Assembly (NCBI GenBank): GCA_026874595.1
Contig: CM049313.1
Location: forward strand, 56,129,159-56,193,158
Direction: 5' to 3'
Length of the DNA: 64,000 nt
Origin: Sipunculus nudus
Taxonomy: Eukaryota; Annelida; Sipuncula; Golfingiida; Sipunculidae
In this document: positions 44,716 to 57,710 of the stretch, piece after piece
Layout of the letters: every line of letters begins with the position of its first letter
How positions within the stretch are numbered: position 1 is the stretch's first letter
Program-made: the position numbers and the translations under genes
The notes under the pieces: generated by a model
Databases searched by the model: none
What the model saw: the letters and a program-made list of their open reading frames with translations, nothing else
Told to the model about the DNA's origin: nothing

Positions 44716-45126
44716 TTTGGTGGAGGTAACCGCCTCCATTTTTTAATGCTGACTTATCTTATTCTTAATCTAAGTATGTACACCTGCGTTTTGAGACTAC
44801 TTGACAGGGCGGTAGCACTCGCTTCCAATCATTTTAATTTTTGTGTCACCCAGGCCCGGTGTCTACCGTATCTGCGGGTCCTCGGTGTGTAATCATCCCA
44901 ATGGCTGGGTCATAACACCGAGGAACCCCCCAAAGACGCACTCGTATGTGGGTGAAACACGGCTGTTGGACACAGCCTTCCCATTAAGCCTGCTGAGCGC
45001 TCACCCTGGGTGGGGGCCGACCGTGAAAAACTTCACCGCCTCGGCTGAGATTCGAACGCATGATCTCCCGGCTTTGAGTCCTGCGCTCAACCCCTGAGAC
45101 ACAGAAGCCGGTTGTATAGATCTTAT
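44635..45126 (-). mobile_element. tRNA-derived SINE with perfect 13-bp target duplication
   Basis: Flanked by GTATAGATCTTAT at 44,635-44,647 and 45,114-45,126 (identical). Read on the minus strand the head is tRNA-like: box A region TGTCTCAGGGGTTGAGCGC (about 45,102-45,084), box B CGTTCGAATCTC (about 45,059-45,048), and GACTCAAAGCC in the anticodon position with an extended variable arm, which suggests a Leu/Ser-type tRNA ancestor (inference). The body contains CCACCCAGGGTGAGCGCTCA and ACACCGAGGACCCGC. The 3' tail is a (CA)n(TA)n microsatellite (44,708-44,648) instead of poly-A. Frames at 44,680-45,097 (+) are antisense artefacts. Confidence 0.88.
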
Positions 45127-46460
45127 CCATGATACGCTGCAAATAAAATTACACAGTTATTAATTTGATTTGAATAGGAGCGATTTCTTTATATTATGAT
45201 AATTGCGAGAATACGGAACAGAAGTAAGGGTAAAATTCGAACATCAAATCTTGTTATGAATTACTCCTTAGCAAATGTTAGGAGAGATACTGGGAAGCAA
45301 TCATCACTTCAAATAAAAAAACTGGTACACGTTTCATTAAATAAAACAACACAATATTTATATCGACCAATTAAAACTTTATTTTTGTTCACGCTGTGTA
45401 CAACTTAAACTTTTTGTTCTGATTGTTGAATATTTGTTGATTGGGAGGAAAAATTTATTTGAATACGTTTTTGCAATAACTCAAACTATAATTCATGAAA
45501 TATTTTTAAAGACATGTTTGATTGGTTAGATGATTTAATTTATACATAATAATTTAACATACCTTAAATATGTTTTCATATTTTACAGGGGAAATAAACG
45601 AACCTTTGGTTTATTGTGTCTGTTTCTTCTTAAATATATAAAAAAGTAAAGAAAAAAATTAAACTTCTTCAAAGTATTTGTACCCAAAGTGACCCTTTAG
45701 AATAGTATTGGCTAATGACAAGCCATCAAACTAACGAGATGTGTTGCTGGTTGAATTTTTTTTTCAGTCACAATCTGCTAATTAGCTGAAACTGAGACTA
45801 ATCAGGTCAAGGGAGTAAAGGGGTATTCTGACCGATGTGGCTTAAGGTTCAGGATGTTCAATGAGATCTAGACATGGCCAGAGCCTTGTTTCTTATAGCA
45901 ATCATCAACACATTATGCTGTGACCAAACAGGGATTTGACCAGCCAGTGGTCAATCTCATTTACAATTGGACAGCACATGGAGTTACAATTAGATAATGA
46001 GTCCATCTTAGGCTTTGTGCAGTTCCAGGTCAATTAAGTCACCTACAGAGCCAACTGTAGCTACACACTGTCTATTACAAGATCAAAGATAATCAAGCCC
46101 TTGCTTTACTCCCAGCCATATAATGTAATATATATGAGACCTGACACAATCACAGGGTTACAGTCCATATACAACATCAGGCCAGGTAACTTTATACAAA
46201 GTTATGACCAGCTCCCATTGCAAAGACAATTGTTTAAAGTCTAGATTTCAGATTAAGGAAGCATCATCTATTTTGTATAACAAATTGATGTTATACCTAG
46301 AAAAGGCATTTGCATAGTGTTGTTACAACTGTCAGTCAGTATAAGTGGTTAGCAGGAATAAATTATTTTTTTTTTTTCAAATTTACAACACCTGAAAACA
46401 TTTTATACAAAAAAAAACAGTTTCTTCAAATGATATTTTTTTCAGTATAATTTCATATTC
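45127..46460. other. Intergenic, no gene
   Basis: AT-rich unique-looking sequence. Frame 45,196-45,408 (+) has no domain. Nothing else recognised. Confidence 0.5.
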
Positions 46461-46841
46461 ATGTTTTTTTTAACTGCCAGATCATCAACCCGCAGCCCGC
46501 CCGCCCCGCACAGACGTCATTTCGGCCCGGCCCGCACTTTCTTAGATGTAGCCCGCCCCGCGTTCGCCCTATCTCAGAATGTCAAACTTGAATTTTTTGT
46601 TTACTTGGAATCCAGAAAGATGGAGTTACTATGCCATTTTAGAATAAACAAGTTCTATGCCTTATTTGAAAAGTCGCATGCATGGTCATTTTTGCAGGAC
46701 TCTTTGATGGAAGCAGATTTGAACGTACAGTTAGAACAAAGGAAAATACGCCGCATGTTAGATAACCCGGGGATGAAGGTTTCCGGTTCGAAAATTCTTA
46801 TCAAACATATTACATTTTTTACTCCCTACACGACATGCTGA
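46461..46841 (+). CDS. Unassigned 126-codon frame with GC-rich start
   Basis: Starts at an ATG. Residues 7-36 come from a GC-rich stretch with three CCCGCCCCGC-type repeats (46,496-46,562) and have no protein character. Residues 45-118 (VYLESRKMELLCHFRINK, MEADLNVQLEQRKIRRML) are balanced, charged and could be helical. No signal, domain or splice sites are convincing; GTACAG/TTGCAG words occur inside. It may be a chance frame or an exon of an unrecognised gene. Confidence 0.18.
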   Translation: MFFLTARSSTRSPPAPHRRHFGPARTFLDVARPAFALSQNVKLEFFVYLESRKMELLCHFRINKFYALFEKSHAWSFLQDSLMEADLNVQLEQRKIRRMLDNPGMKVSGSKILIKHITFFTPYTTC

Positions 46842-48033
46842 TATATGCCTTTGGTGTATTTAAAAGCCCTGGTCCTTTGTGGGCAAATATCCCTAAACAA
46901 CATGAGTACGATTTAGAACAGAGTGCACAGCATGGCCTAACTGTTAACTAACTAGATATGTCTTCGGTTTCTTAATTTTTTTACTAGCGTTAATAACCAC
47001 GCAGAACAAAGGGAATGTAGAATGTAACAAGGGAAATCTCCCGGGGATGTATTTAACGAGTGATGGAGCTGTAATGATTAGGGGAAGGGGGAGCGTCAAT
47101 GGCATTTAATTAAATTTGAAGTTGTTGAATATAACCTAAGACCCAGCGGATAGGACCTAATCCAGCCAATAGCTACATTTTTTTAGGATTAATGGTCCAG
47201 AATGACCTTATATTCGCAAGGTTTTATGAAGTAGCATGCTAGAAAATTAATTTAAGAGTGATGATTTAAAATTGGATAAAAGAAGCTTAGACATTATCAT
47301 ATTGGCGGTCATTTTCGATTTTAAGAACGTCATTTAATTTGAAATTTAAAACATCAGTCGAAGGCCGCATCTGATTGCTTAAATAATGTTACAACAATGA
47401 ATTAGGCCAAAGAAAAAAATGTATAGTTATCAGGCACTTATTCCAGAAATCACTGCGGGCGGGCGATATTTTCTTTTTTTTTTTTTTTTTTCTTTTTTGT
47501 ATGTTTCGATAAATTTGTCAAACGATCAGGGAAAAGCCTGATAACAACGAATTTAAAGCCTAAACAGGTAAAAGAACTACATAACAAGGAAATCTAATCA
47601 AACTTTCATTATTTAAACTTTTTGAAAGACGAAAATCAAAATGAAAAAGTTTTGATGCCTGGGGGGTGGGGGGGGGATGGGTGTTAAAATTGACGCGGGC
47701 GGTGTATGAGAACCATTCCATTTATTTTTACTTTTTTTTGGCCCTACATGGATTTTTTTTTTTTTGGGGGGGGGGCTAATTTTTTTTTTTTTTTTTTTTT
47801 TTTGTGGTGGAGGTTTTGATGTTTCATGATGCAGTCACTTTTATTTTGTTATGGTCCAAAATGTTTGAATGGACATTTAAGACGATATAAATAAATTTAT
47901 CTTTTATCTATTTATTTTTTAAGGGGGAGGGGAGAGAGTAATAATCTGATCCTTTATTCTATTTTCCTTCCTATACAAATGTCTGCTATTTTAGCAAGTT
48001 TATCTCTCTTCTGTTTTCGTTAAAGAAGACGAC
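46842..48033. other. Intergenic with long poly-T and poly-G tracts
   Basis: CTGCGGGCGGGCG at 47,454-47,466 and GACGCGGGCGG at 47,692-47,702 are inverse to the GC-rich repeats at 46,490-46,560. Poly-T runs at 47,470-47,492, 47,752-47,765 and 47,781-47,802; G-runs at 47,660-47,675 and 47,766-47,775. No gene. Confidence 0.45.
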
Positions 48034-48086
48034 TTTACGACACCAATAACTCTTCTGCCAGGTTAATCACGTGAAGGTGTCGTAAA
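48034..48086. promoter_or_regulatory. 11-bp inverted repeat around an E-box
   Basis: TTTACGACACC (48,034-48,044) and GGTGTCGTAAA (48,076-48,086) are exact inverses, with CACGTG (48,068-48,073) in the loop. It could be a small fold-back remnant or a binding site; no gene is shown next to it. Confidence 0.4.
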
Positions 48087-49078
48087 CAAAGGGTATAAGG
48101 TCCAGCCACGTAACAAAGAGAATGTAAAATTACACGGCTGGCCGGCCAGGATATCTTAGAGACGCAAAGCATCCATCACGACTGTCGTAATCCGGTCGTA
48201 AGATGACGCAATCATGGGTAGGTGTAACAGAAATTGCCCTCTTCCTGATAGATTGCGCCTTGGTGACTTTAAAAGTACCATAACTCTGTTGTGATAGGAC
48301 AAGTATTGTTTTAGCAAAGCCATTGAGTACTGTCCTTGACCGAGCCTTGTGAATATCATGTTTTACGGATTGAAATCCTACAAGCTACTGTTTATATGTA
48401 GGTACCAAAAAGGTTAGGTAAAACAATTAAATGGCCTTAGGTATTGAATTCAATTCCATTGATCACATTGACGCATTTTCATATAAACTATAATAAAAGC
48501 CTGTCCTCTGCCTTTTATGGATTTTGTGCCTTTTATTTGGTACACTTACGTTATTATCTGATATGATACCCAAGAGTTTTTCTTTTAGCTAATGAAATAA
48601 GTAGGATCCGAAATGCCACGCCATTTAAGTCTTATTTAAATTAAAAGGATCCAACCAACATTGCCTCTTTCTATCTAAGAATATGCTAAAAATACATGAA
48701 AACTTTCAAATTTTCAATTCAAACCCAATTAGACTTCACCAAACCATTTTTTCCGCGAGAGTATATTCATAGATCGGCTATAATTGCACAAAGTAGACTT
48801 GTAAATGAAGAAGTATGTTCAATTCTAAATATTCTAATTATTTTAAGTTATAGGCTACGACGAGAGCACGTTGAAAAGTGTTACCATGACTACAAGCTAC
48901 CTATATATTTCAACCAGTGAAATTCGCTTAAAAATACTGGTTGAGTCTGGAATGGTGTTCTCCACCAAGAGAGGTTACTTGTTATGGATAATGTTCCCGG
49001 CTCCATGTTATATAACTGTAGTTACATAGGAAGGCTATTTGTATAGATCGTGGCGATGTGACAGGAGGGACTAGGTGA
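48087..49078. other. Intergenic, no supported gene
   Basis: Frames 48,156-48,359 (-) and 48,696-48,920 (+) have no recognisable domain. No repeats recognised. Confidence 0.45.
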
Positions 49079-49678
49079 TTGGAGAAGCGAAGTCATAGAG
49101 CCCGCTGTGCACCAATAAAGGGGTTCCATTACAGCCAGATCAATGTGTGTCTTGTGAAAGATGCTATCCCCTGGATAAGTACAATAGGCCCAAGGCCGCA
49201 CGCCATCACCGTCGTTGCTACCGACAACACAGAGAGATTCATAAAGAAGCCCCCATCAAGTTACGCGTCTCATCTTTTCCTAAGTGCGAAACGGACAAAT
49301 CGACATTTCAATGTACGTGTAGCCTTCGGTGTCATGAGAAAGACGTCTCACAACCACATATCTCTCTGTGATTTAGAACAACACAGTATTTTGATTTTCA
49401 TTTTCAATTATACTTTTACGAATAGAAATTTTGCAGTATTAATAACAATGGCCTGGAAGCTCAAACAGCTAGTACCCTGCCAGGTGTAAAACTAGAATTG
49501 TATGCCAACACTGATACCACAATCTGTCGTAGCCTTTAGGATAACCAATTTTAAAATAAAATACATGAAAACTACTGGCTGGATTTATGCGAATTTAATT
49601 TCCAAGAAATATGCGAGTTTCTACTCGAAACGATTCTCTTCTGTTTGGGCACTGTTGGGCGGCCGGAACTACTTGTGT
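49079..49678. other. Unassigned open stretch, probably not coding
   Basis: Two overlapping plus frames (49,079-49,489 and 49,147-49,371) are open but start on TTG and GTG, not ATG, and disagree in frame. Neither shows a domain. A cysteine-rich reading (CERCYPLDKY, KCETDKSTFQCTCSLRC) is suggestive but unsupported. Could contain an exon. Confidence 0.3.
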
Positions 49679-49760
49679 CAGTGGCGGATCCAGACGGGGA
49701 GCTTTAGGGGCTGAGCCCCCCCCCCCCCCCACCCCCACCCCACCCCCCACCCCACCCCCA
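49679..49760. mobile_element. hAT-like SINE/MITE end with poly-C/CA-rich tail
   Basis: CAGTGGCGGATCCAGACGGG followed by GGGGCTGAG and C-rich repeats (49,716-49,759). The GGCGGATCCAG terminus recurs inverted at 51,630-51,646 and, weaker, at 54,571-54,585. No target duplication was found. Confidence 0.5.
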
Positions 49761-49874
49761 GACTGAAACATTTTTTTACATTATTTCCAGTTCCCGTAAT
49801 ACAAATATCACCCTTCCAACTGAAAAACAAAAGTTGAAAACCAAAAACTACTAAAATGGTCCGCGTCTGTCAGT

Positions 49875-49945
49875 CCCTCCGTCCTTTTGTCCGTCCGTCC
49901 GTCCGTCGGGCCGTCCGTCCGTCCTACAATCCGTCCGTCCGTCCC
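49875..49945. repeat. GTCC tetranucleotide repeat
   Basis: Imperfect GTCCGTCCGTCC runs like those in the hairpin-ended elements, but with no hairpin or tandem core detected around it. Possibly a remnant of such an element. Confidence 0.8.
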
Positions 49946-51534
<1,589 letters not shown>

Positions 51535-51581
<47 letters not shown>

Positions 51582-51648
51582 TATGCAAAGTATCTACTAG
51601 CCCCCCCCCCCCCCCCCCAACACTTGCAAAATCCTGGATCCGCCCATG
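51535..51648. mobile_element. (TA)n, poly-C and inverted hAT-like terminus
   Basis: TA repeat (51,535-51,578), poly-C (51,601-51,618), then AAATCCTGGATCCGCCCATG. The minus-strand reading CATGGGCGGATCCAGGATTT matches the end at 49,679. The other end of the element is not seen. Confidence 0.45.
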
Positions 51649-51989
51649 TGTGTTAACTGTTAAACTTCAACATAAAAAAAAATTTGTTACATTTCAAGGA
51701 CACACCCTCTGTTTACATTGCACATGTCCAAATCTCCACAGGTGTCGTGGTTGTTGTCAAGAAATATGCCTGTAATCTTTTATGCTAACAGTTCCAGTTG
51801 TTCCTGTGCTATTGTGTACAAGATTTATCATTAAGTATACAAACACCTTAAATCGTATACAAATATGATTCGTAACATTTGTATTTGTAAGAAGGTGGTA
51901 TTTGGAAAGTAAATCATTTAAGTCATTATCTTTTAATTTTCTTTACCCTAGGCTAAGGAACAAGATGTCATGGAATGAAAGCTATTTCT

Positions 51990-53562
51990 GACTAATACAT
52001 CAAGAAGAAAATGTCATTTCACTAGGGCACTACAGGTGGCGCAACTTGCAGGCAAAATACATGTACATCGCAGTCACTTGACTAATATATCTGCTATATT
52101 TTGGTAAAGCTTGTGTTCAGTTCATGAGACAAAACGTAACAAATTTTGAACATACATTGAAACATGTGAAATCATAAATTTTCGTGATCAACAAAGTTCA
52201 AAGTTCTGTGGAAACATTTGAAAAATAATATAGTGATCATTAAACTGTACCCGCCAAACCAGAGTTTTTTTGGGTTTTTTTTGTCAAACGTGGACTGTTT
52301 TGTTGTAGACCAGACTGGTAGTGCGACCTACCTTCCCTTTTTCATAGAATACATTGATGCCCTTTACTAATCAGTGTTTGCCACCTTGTTCACAAGTCTG
52401 GTGTACGTATCTAAGGAGTGGATGGATGCCTTAGCCTGAAGTTTGCTCATTCGTCCGTCTTGGATAGCTCTGTCGCAGAGCAGACAGATGGCGTGACCTA
52501 CCGTTCCGTTTTTGTAGACTACATAACATCGAGGCCCTTTTCTCAGGAGTGGTTTGGCGTATCGGCCTGAAATTTTGCATTTTCATCGGTTTTTGGTACA
52601 TTTCTCATACACGAGACTAGAGGCGCCACCTGCAATCATGTATTTGTGGAGAGCTTTGATCTATTTATTTCAAGAATGGTTTAATGTATCAGCCTGTAAG
52701 TTTACATGTCTATAGATCTTGGAATTATTTACCTCGTGTACAAGACTGGTAGCTCCACCTGCAATCAAATTCATCTGTTGCCATCTGTAGGTCTGTTTTC
52801 ACTGATAACCACATACCCCAGGAGTGACTTGGTGTATCGGCCTTAATATATCCTAATAGATAAACCTTAGATTTCTCGAACATAAAACTGGTGGCGCAAC
52901 TTACAATCACGTATTTGTAGAATACATTCAGGCATTTATCTCAGGAGTAGTTACATGATTCAGCCCGAAATTTTGCATATCCATCGATCTTAGCTAATTT
53001 TTTATCACATCTATGAGATATGCATTTATCTCATGAGTGGTTTGACTTGACAGCCATAAATTCAGGATGGCATTATCGTGTACGCATGACTGGTGGTGTC
53101 ACGTAAATTTTTCTTTAGTTTAATCCGTGCGTCTTGGAATACCTAGGCATCTCTGATGCCACAGATTTTGAGGGCTGTCACGTTAGGAGAGATTCCATGT
53201 CTCACTTTAACCATGCCTCTTTGATTTTGCGGATACCTGTAGTCGCTTGTCGACTGCCCATATTCTATTTATATTTGTTCTACGGAATTCTTATATATGA
53301 TTTAAGTTCTTATTTACTGGTTTGTCTGAAGGAAAGTGGAAAACATAATTTTTGATCATATAAAGTAGTTCAACAGAGGTGGCGCCACTAGAAGATTATA
53401 ATCACGTGTCAGTCATGACTTTGTCATTAAACTCTGGTAACATAGGGGTATAGACAAATTTGGTAAAAAGAAGGAAGCGGGAGGTACTGCCAGACGGAAG
53501 AACGGACGGACGTGGACTATTTTAGAGGTCCAGCCACCTCGGATGGGGGACTATAAATGACG
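51990..53562 (-). mobile_element. Tandem-core element with 130-150 bp units and GTCC run
   Basis: Core units carry CAGGAGTGGTTTGGCGTATC, GGCCTGAAATTTTGCAT and CTGGTGGCGCCACCTGCAAT; the first landmark recurs near 52,412, 52,541, 52,671, 52,820, 52,954 and 53,032. At the right end AGACGGAAGAACGGACGGACGT is followed by GAGGTCCAGCCACCTC (53,525-53,540), a hairpin. On the minus strand this gives 5' hairpin, GTCCGTCC, tandem core, the same plan as copies A-C. The left limit is approximate. Frames inside (52,725-52,910; 53,134-53,355) are artefacts. Confidence 0.65.
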
Positions 53563-55199
53563 ATTTTGTGAGGGGAAAAGTCAAGAATATCAGGAAGGAA
53601 GTTTAATATAGAAGACTCGATGTTCATTCACACAAAAAAAAATGTCTGTGAAAAATATGAGCAGAACAAGTGTTGGATGTGACCTTGGATATGTTTTGTC
53701 CTCTTTGGTATTATCTCTAATAACAATAAAAGATAAAACAGAAGAACCTTCAGGAATGAAGTTTGCATAGATCCAATCGGCTGCTTTGGCTGAAATTGGG
53801 ATGGAAATGAGAAATGGGAAAGAGCTTTTGCGGAAGATAATGCCATTTTCAGTGACAGTATGACAGTAAACAAACACCGAGGCGGAAAAGCAGTCAAGTT
53901 TATCAACCATTCAAAGTCATTTTGGTGGTCAGGGAAAAATACATTCCGTAAGGCAAACATCTCAAAAGAAGTCGTTGTGAGGTATCGTAGCTCTAATTTT
54001 TCACGGACGGACCAGTATACTAGTATTTTTTATTGAGCATCATGCCCGTGGTATTTATTCCTGGTGCAAATAGCTGAGCTTGCCACACTCCACTCAAAGA
54101 AATAATTACGTGTATTAATGTATAAAAATTTTAATCCCAAGGTACAAGTGAAAATGGAATAGACTTTGTGTTGTTCATATCATTACAATTACATTCATAC
54201 TAAAAATGGGAAAATATTCCGTACTTCGCTCGACCATAAATTTTATTTATTAAACATTCGCTGCAAATTTTTGCCCCAACATCCGTATTACAATTTTATG
54301 GCCTAAATAATTATCCAAATTACCCCTGCATGCAAAATTACTGTCCGCGTCTAAAGACTGATAACAACCAAAGGCTGATGTGACCATTTGGCCACTTGTA
54401 TCATAAAAACCAGTGAACAGTGTTTGAAAAGGTGTCACATATATGTGAAAGCCAGATAATATTCGAACAGGTCTGATTTATGACTGCCAAGCATTGTGTG
54501 TTAAGAAGCGCAAGAGTGTCAAGAAAGATTGAGAGTGCGTTTTGCGCTGGATGACTGATGATGAAGTTCTTCCATGGGTGGATCCTAGATTTTCGAAATG
54601 GGGGCGGGGGGTCAATCCCAGACGCCCATTGTAATCCTGTAAACGTCATGAATTTCCATGAAACTCGTTATAAATATTTATGAATCGAGTTTCTCTCCTG
54701 AATTAAATTCCCGGCAATAAGGTCAGCAGACATACTACGGGTGTATTATGCACCTTTGCGGTGTCCTTGTACGTAAATCCATTCTCATATCATATTTCTG
54801 TGTCTCTGTACTTGCTCGGTGATATTTTACACTTGTTGAGGTTCTAGTTCAGCATTCAAATAATTTACTTGATAGAGCAATTATGTGCATCATTCTATGC
54901 ACGTGGGCAGAGTGTAAAAAGTCATCAGAACTGCTGTGTAACAAATACAAACTACATGTATTTGAGAAACAGTTTATACCTCAAGAGAGTTTTGGATTGA
55001 AAGGATGTTTACGGACCGCATCAAATGCCCGCACTTGTTCTATTTTGCAACCTACGGAAAGTGTCGCCATCTGTTGGTCTCTTTAATAAACAAGTCCTGG
55101 CAGCCTCTTGGAAACCAACCTGTTTTGTGTGAGGAAAAAATTTTGAGGTTCAGCGGCATACAGGTATATAATATGCACTACATACAATTCTAACAGGTC
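53563..55199. other. Intergenic, no supported gene
   Basis: Overlapping minus frames at 53,590-53,960 and frames at 54,250-54,649 (-) and 54,883-55,193 (+) have no recognised domain. A hAT-like word CATGGGTGGATCCTAGATTT lies at 54,571 and GGACGCCCATTG-like at 54,620-54,631. Confidence 0.45.
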
Positions 55200-55203
55200 G
55201 TGA

Positions 55204-55740
55204 TAGCCCCCCCCCCCCCCCCCCCGATCTGTCGCGACTACCATCTTTAAAAATTTGAGCCAGTGCATTGCAGTGCCCATGCATGCTTCACTCGCTTGTA
55301 CTTTTCATTAAATATATTAAATGGCGTGTGTATAAATAAAGATGTTGTGTGTATTGATACATAAATTTACACATATACATTGGAGAGCTAATTCAAACAC
55401 AGGTATAGAACCGGTATTAAAAGAAATTAAAAAAAAAAAGAAATATCGCGTCGCAGTTATATTTCTCCATTCTTAGTACCAGAGAAAGCCGCAAATTTAA
55501 AAAAAAAATAATAACTTGATCCCCCCCCCCCCCCCCCGATCGAAGCCGCAAAAAATGGCCCGAAAACCTTGAGAAAGGTTGCGGAGACGGAAAAGGGGAG
55601 TGGTCCGGACCACCGAGACTTCCTGCCTCCCCCCGATCCAACCAGCAAAAAAATGGCCCGAAACCCTTGAAAAAAGGTTGCGGAGACGGAAAATGGGGGT
55701 GGTCCGGACCCCCATGACCCCCCCCCCCCCCCCCCCGATC
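55204..55740. repeat. Poly-C-punctuated duplication (about 100-bp unit)
   Basis: Three poly-C tracts each followed by CGATC (55,207-55,229; 55,521-55,540; 55,718-55,739). Between the second and third, two tandem copies share AAAATGGCCCGAAAACCTTG, AAGGTTGCGGAGACGGAAAA and GTGGTCCGGACC. The GGTCCGGACC palindrome recurs in each. Large minus-strand frames rich in Gly/Pro here (55,417-55,745) are artefacts. Confidence 0.75.
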
Positions 55741-56014
55741 CACATCTGTCTTTAGTGACGGATATAGATGAGAGGCTTCGCTTTATAAAGTTTGTTGAAT
55801 TCAGGATGGGGATTGCCGTTTAAATTAAATGACAGAAAGTATTTTATGCGTAAGGGATACCCTTTACATTATATATATGGAAAACACTTTTAAAAGTTTA
55901 CCGTAAAAATTTATGGGTTGCATCCTTGCGATCGCTCAGCCACTTATTATTACAAGTATATATGGTAATTGTAGATGTGAAAAAGTGGAAAATCTGTAAA
56001 AGACACTGCGACAC
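55741..56014. other. Intergenic, no gene
   Basis: AT-rich; nothing recognised. Confidence 0.45.

Positions 56015-56072
<58 letters not shown>
56015..56072. repeat. (AT)n microsatellite
   Basis: Nearly 30 AT units. Confidence 0.95.
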
Positions 56073-56074
<2 letters not shown>

Positions 56075-56449
56075 TTTATGCCTTATAGACTTGAATATTT
56101 CAATAAAATTTGTGTATATTCTATTAATCTGCTTTGATCAGGACGATTTATCATTCGGTATAGGTCTATAAAATGCTTAATCTAAAATTGTTTTTAAAAG
56201 AATGATTATCTCATGTACATGTACGCCGGCCTCTCCTGTCTTAATCACCCTTTATTGTTTTAATTATAGAGCTCTTATAGCTGAAACTCTATTGCCGCTG
56301 ATATTCAAATTTAGTTTGACAATAGAGAAACAAAGTGTATTTTTATACATTTTATGATAATTTTTTGTTCGAAGGAAATTTACAATGCATGTAAATTTAT
56401 CAAGAGCTTCAAAGGTAACATAGGCAGGGTTATAGCCACGCCGGTCGGC

Positions 56450-56520
56450 GCCGGTCGGTGGGTTGCCGTGACGGGCCGTTCGCCACAAAGTAAACATTTG
56501 TAACCCATGCACCGACCGGC
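56450..56520. repeat. 11-bp inverted repeat, GC-rich
   Basis: GCCGGTCGGTG (56,450-56,460) and CACCGACCGGC (56,510-56,520) are exact inverses around a CpG-rich loop; an extra CCGGTCGGCG lies just to the left. Possible short fold-back remnant. Confidence 0.6.
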
Positions 56521-56733
56521 ACTAAAGCTTAAAAAAATCGTCATAAAACCAGCTACCAGCACTGAAACTTTTTTAGTACCCTATAATGCATTGAATTTGT
56601 ACCTCATAAGTATATTTACAAACAAATGAATCAATCGAGCGCCGAAATAATAATTAATAAATAGTTATAACACATAGAACAACGCAAAGACAAATCTTAC
56701 ATGTTCCGAAATCGAGTGTGTGCACCTTTATTA

Positions 56734-56873
56734 AGTGTAAATACATGACATTATCATTATTTATGCGTGATGAAATGGGAAATACCCCGGATTTCACCTA
56801 TAAATAGTGTAAATTCCTGACATTATCATTATTTATGTGTGATGAAATGGGGAATACCCCGGAATACCATCCG
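56734..56873. repeat. 72-bp tandem duplication
   Basis: AGTGTAAATNCNTGACATTA...GTGATGAAATGGG...AATACCCCGGA occurs at 56,734 and again at 56,806 with few differences, so the duplication is fairly recent. Confidence 0.85.
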
Positions 56874-57664
56874 TGATTGGCTAATTTCGTAGTTAAGGTC
56901 ACAGTGCACATCCAGGAAATTCAAGTTTAACAGGTCTGCATGCATATCTGAAAGCCACTCTACACGGTGTGACTGGTAGCACGACATCAGGCCCATGCAC
57001 CTTACGGGAAATTGCCAACGAATATAATGATTGATCATGTTATGCTGTGATAATGTGACTGTCCATGGTCTGAAGAGGGTGCCATGTGTATTCAGCGGTC
57101 AACAGGAAACGCAGAAGAAGTGTTACTAGTCTAAAATACCCATGGCATGCCTTTTTTTTTCTTTATACAGCACTATATTATTTAAGAGCAACGAGACAAT
57201 TAAACTATTTCCTTAAGATATAATACATTTTTCCTCATACGCACATACATTGATAAATATAGGCCTAAAGTTACGAGGCAGAACAATGGTTGAATCCTTG
57301 AAGTGATGCTGAATGTATGTAGTTTATCATAGTTTTGCAGGACATGTTGCATAACATGTCGTTATGTGTATGGACTCTTCATGTTGAGCGTGTGACTTTT
57401 CGCGCGACTAGTCGCACCGTGCATGTACGGCGGGCTTAAAGGTTTGAGAGCCTTTAAGGCTCCGCGGAGAGCCGTAGAATCCACTTTATACAATTGATAG
57501 TTAAAAAAAAAACAAAAGTATCGCTTGAAAACTTGTGCCATTACTCTTAGCATGTTTTTCCACTGTTAAAGACCGTTATAAATATAAAGTTTATCTAAGA
57601 CCGTTGCAAAATTAGGTATATCTAAGAGCTAAATAAAAATGGACTCGTCACTCGAGTGTATAGT

Positions 57665-57710
<46 letters not shown>

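Noticed and set aside
45040-45115. Functional tRNA gene
   Set aside because: Box A/B words are present but the acceptor stem does not close and the sequence continues as a SINE body with a target duplication.
49079-49489. 136-codon ORF
   Set aside because: Starts on TTG, overlaps a conflicting frame, no domain; kept only as an unassigned open stretch.
53590-53960. Two overlapping minus-strand ORFs of 106 and 110 codons
   Set aside because: Mutually exclusive frames over the same AT-rich DNA without motif, start context or splice support.
55417-55745. 108-codon Gly/Pro-rich minus-strand frame
   Set aside because: Made of poly-C tracts and a tandem duplication; several frames are open at once.
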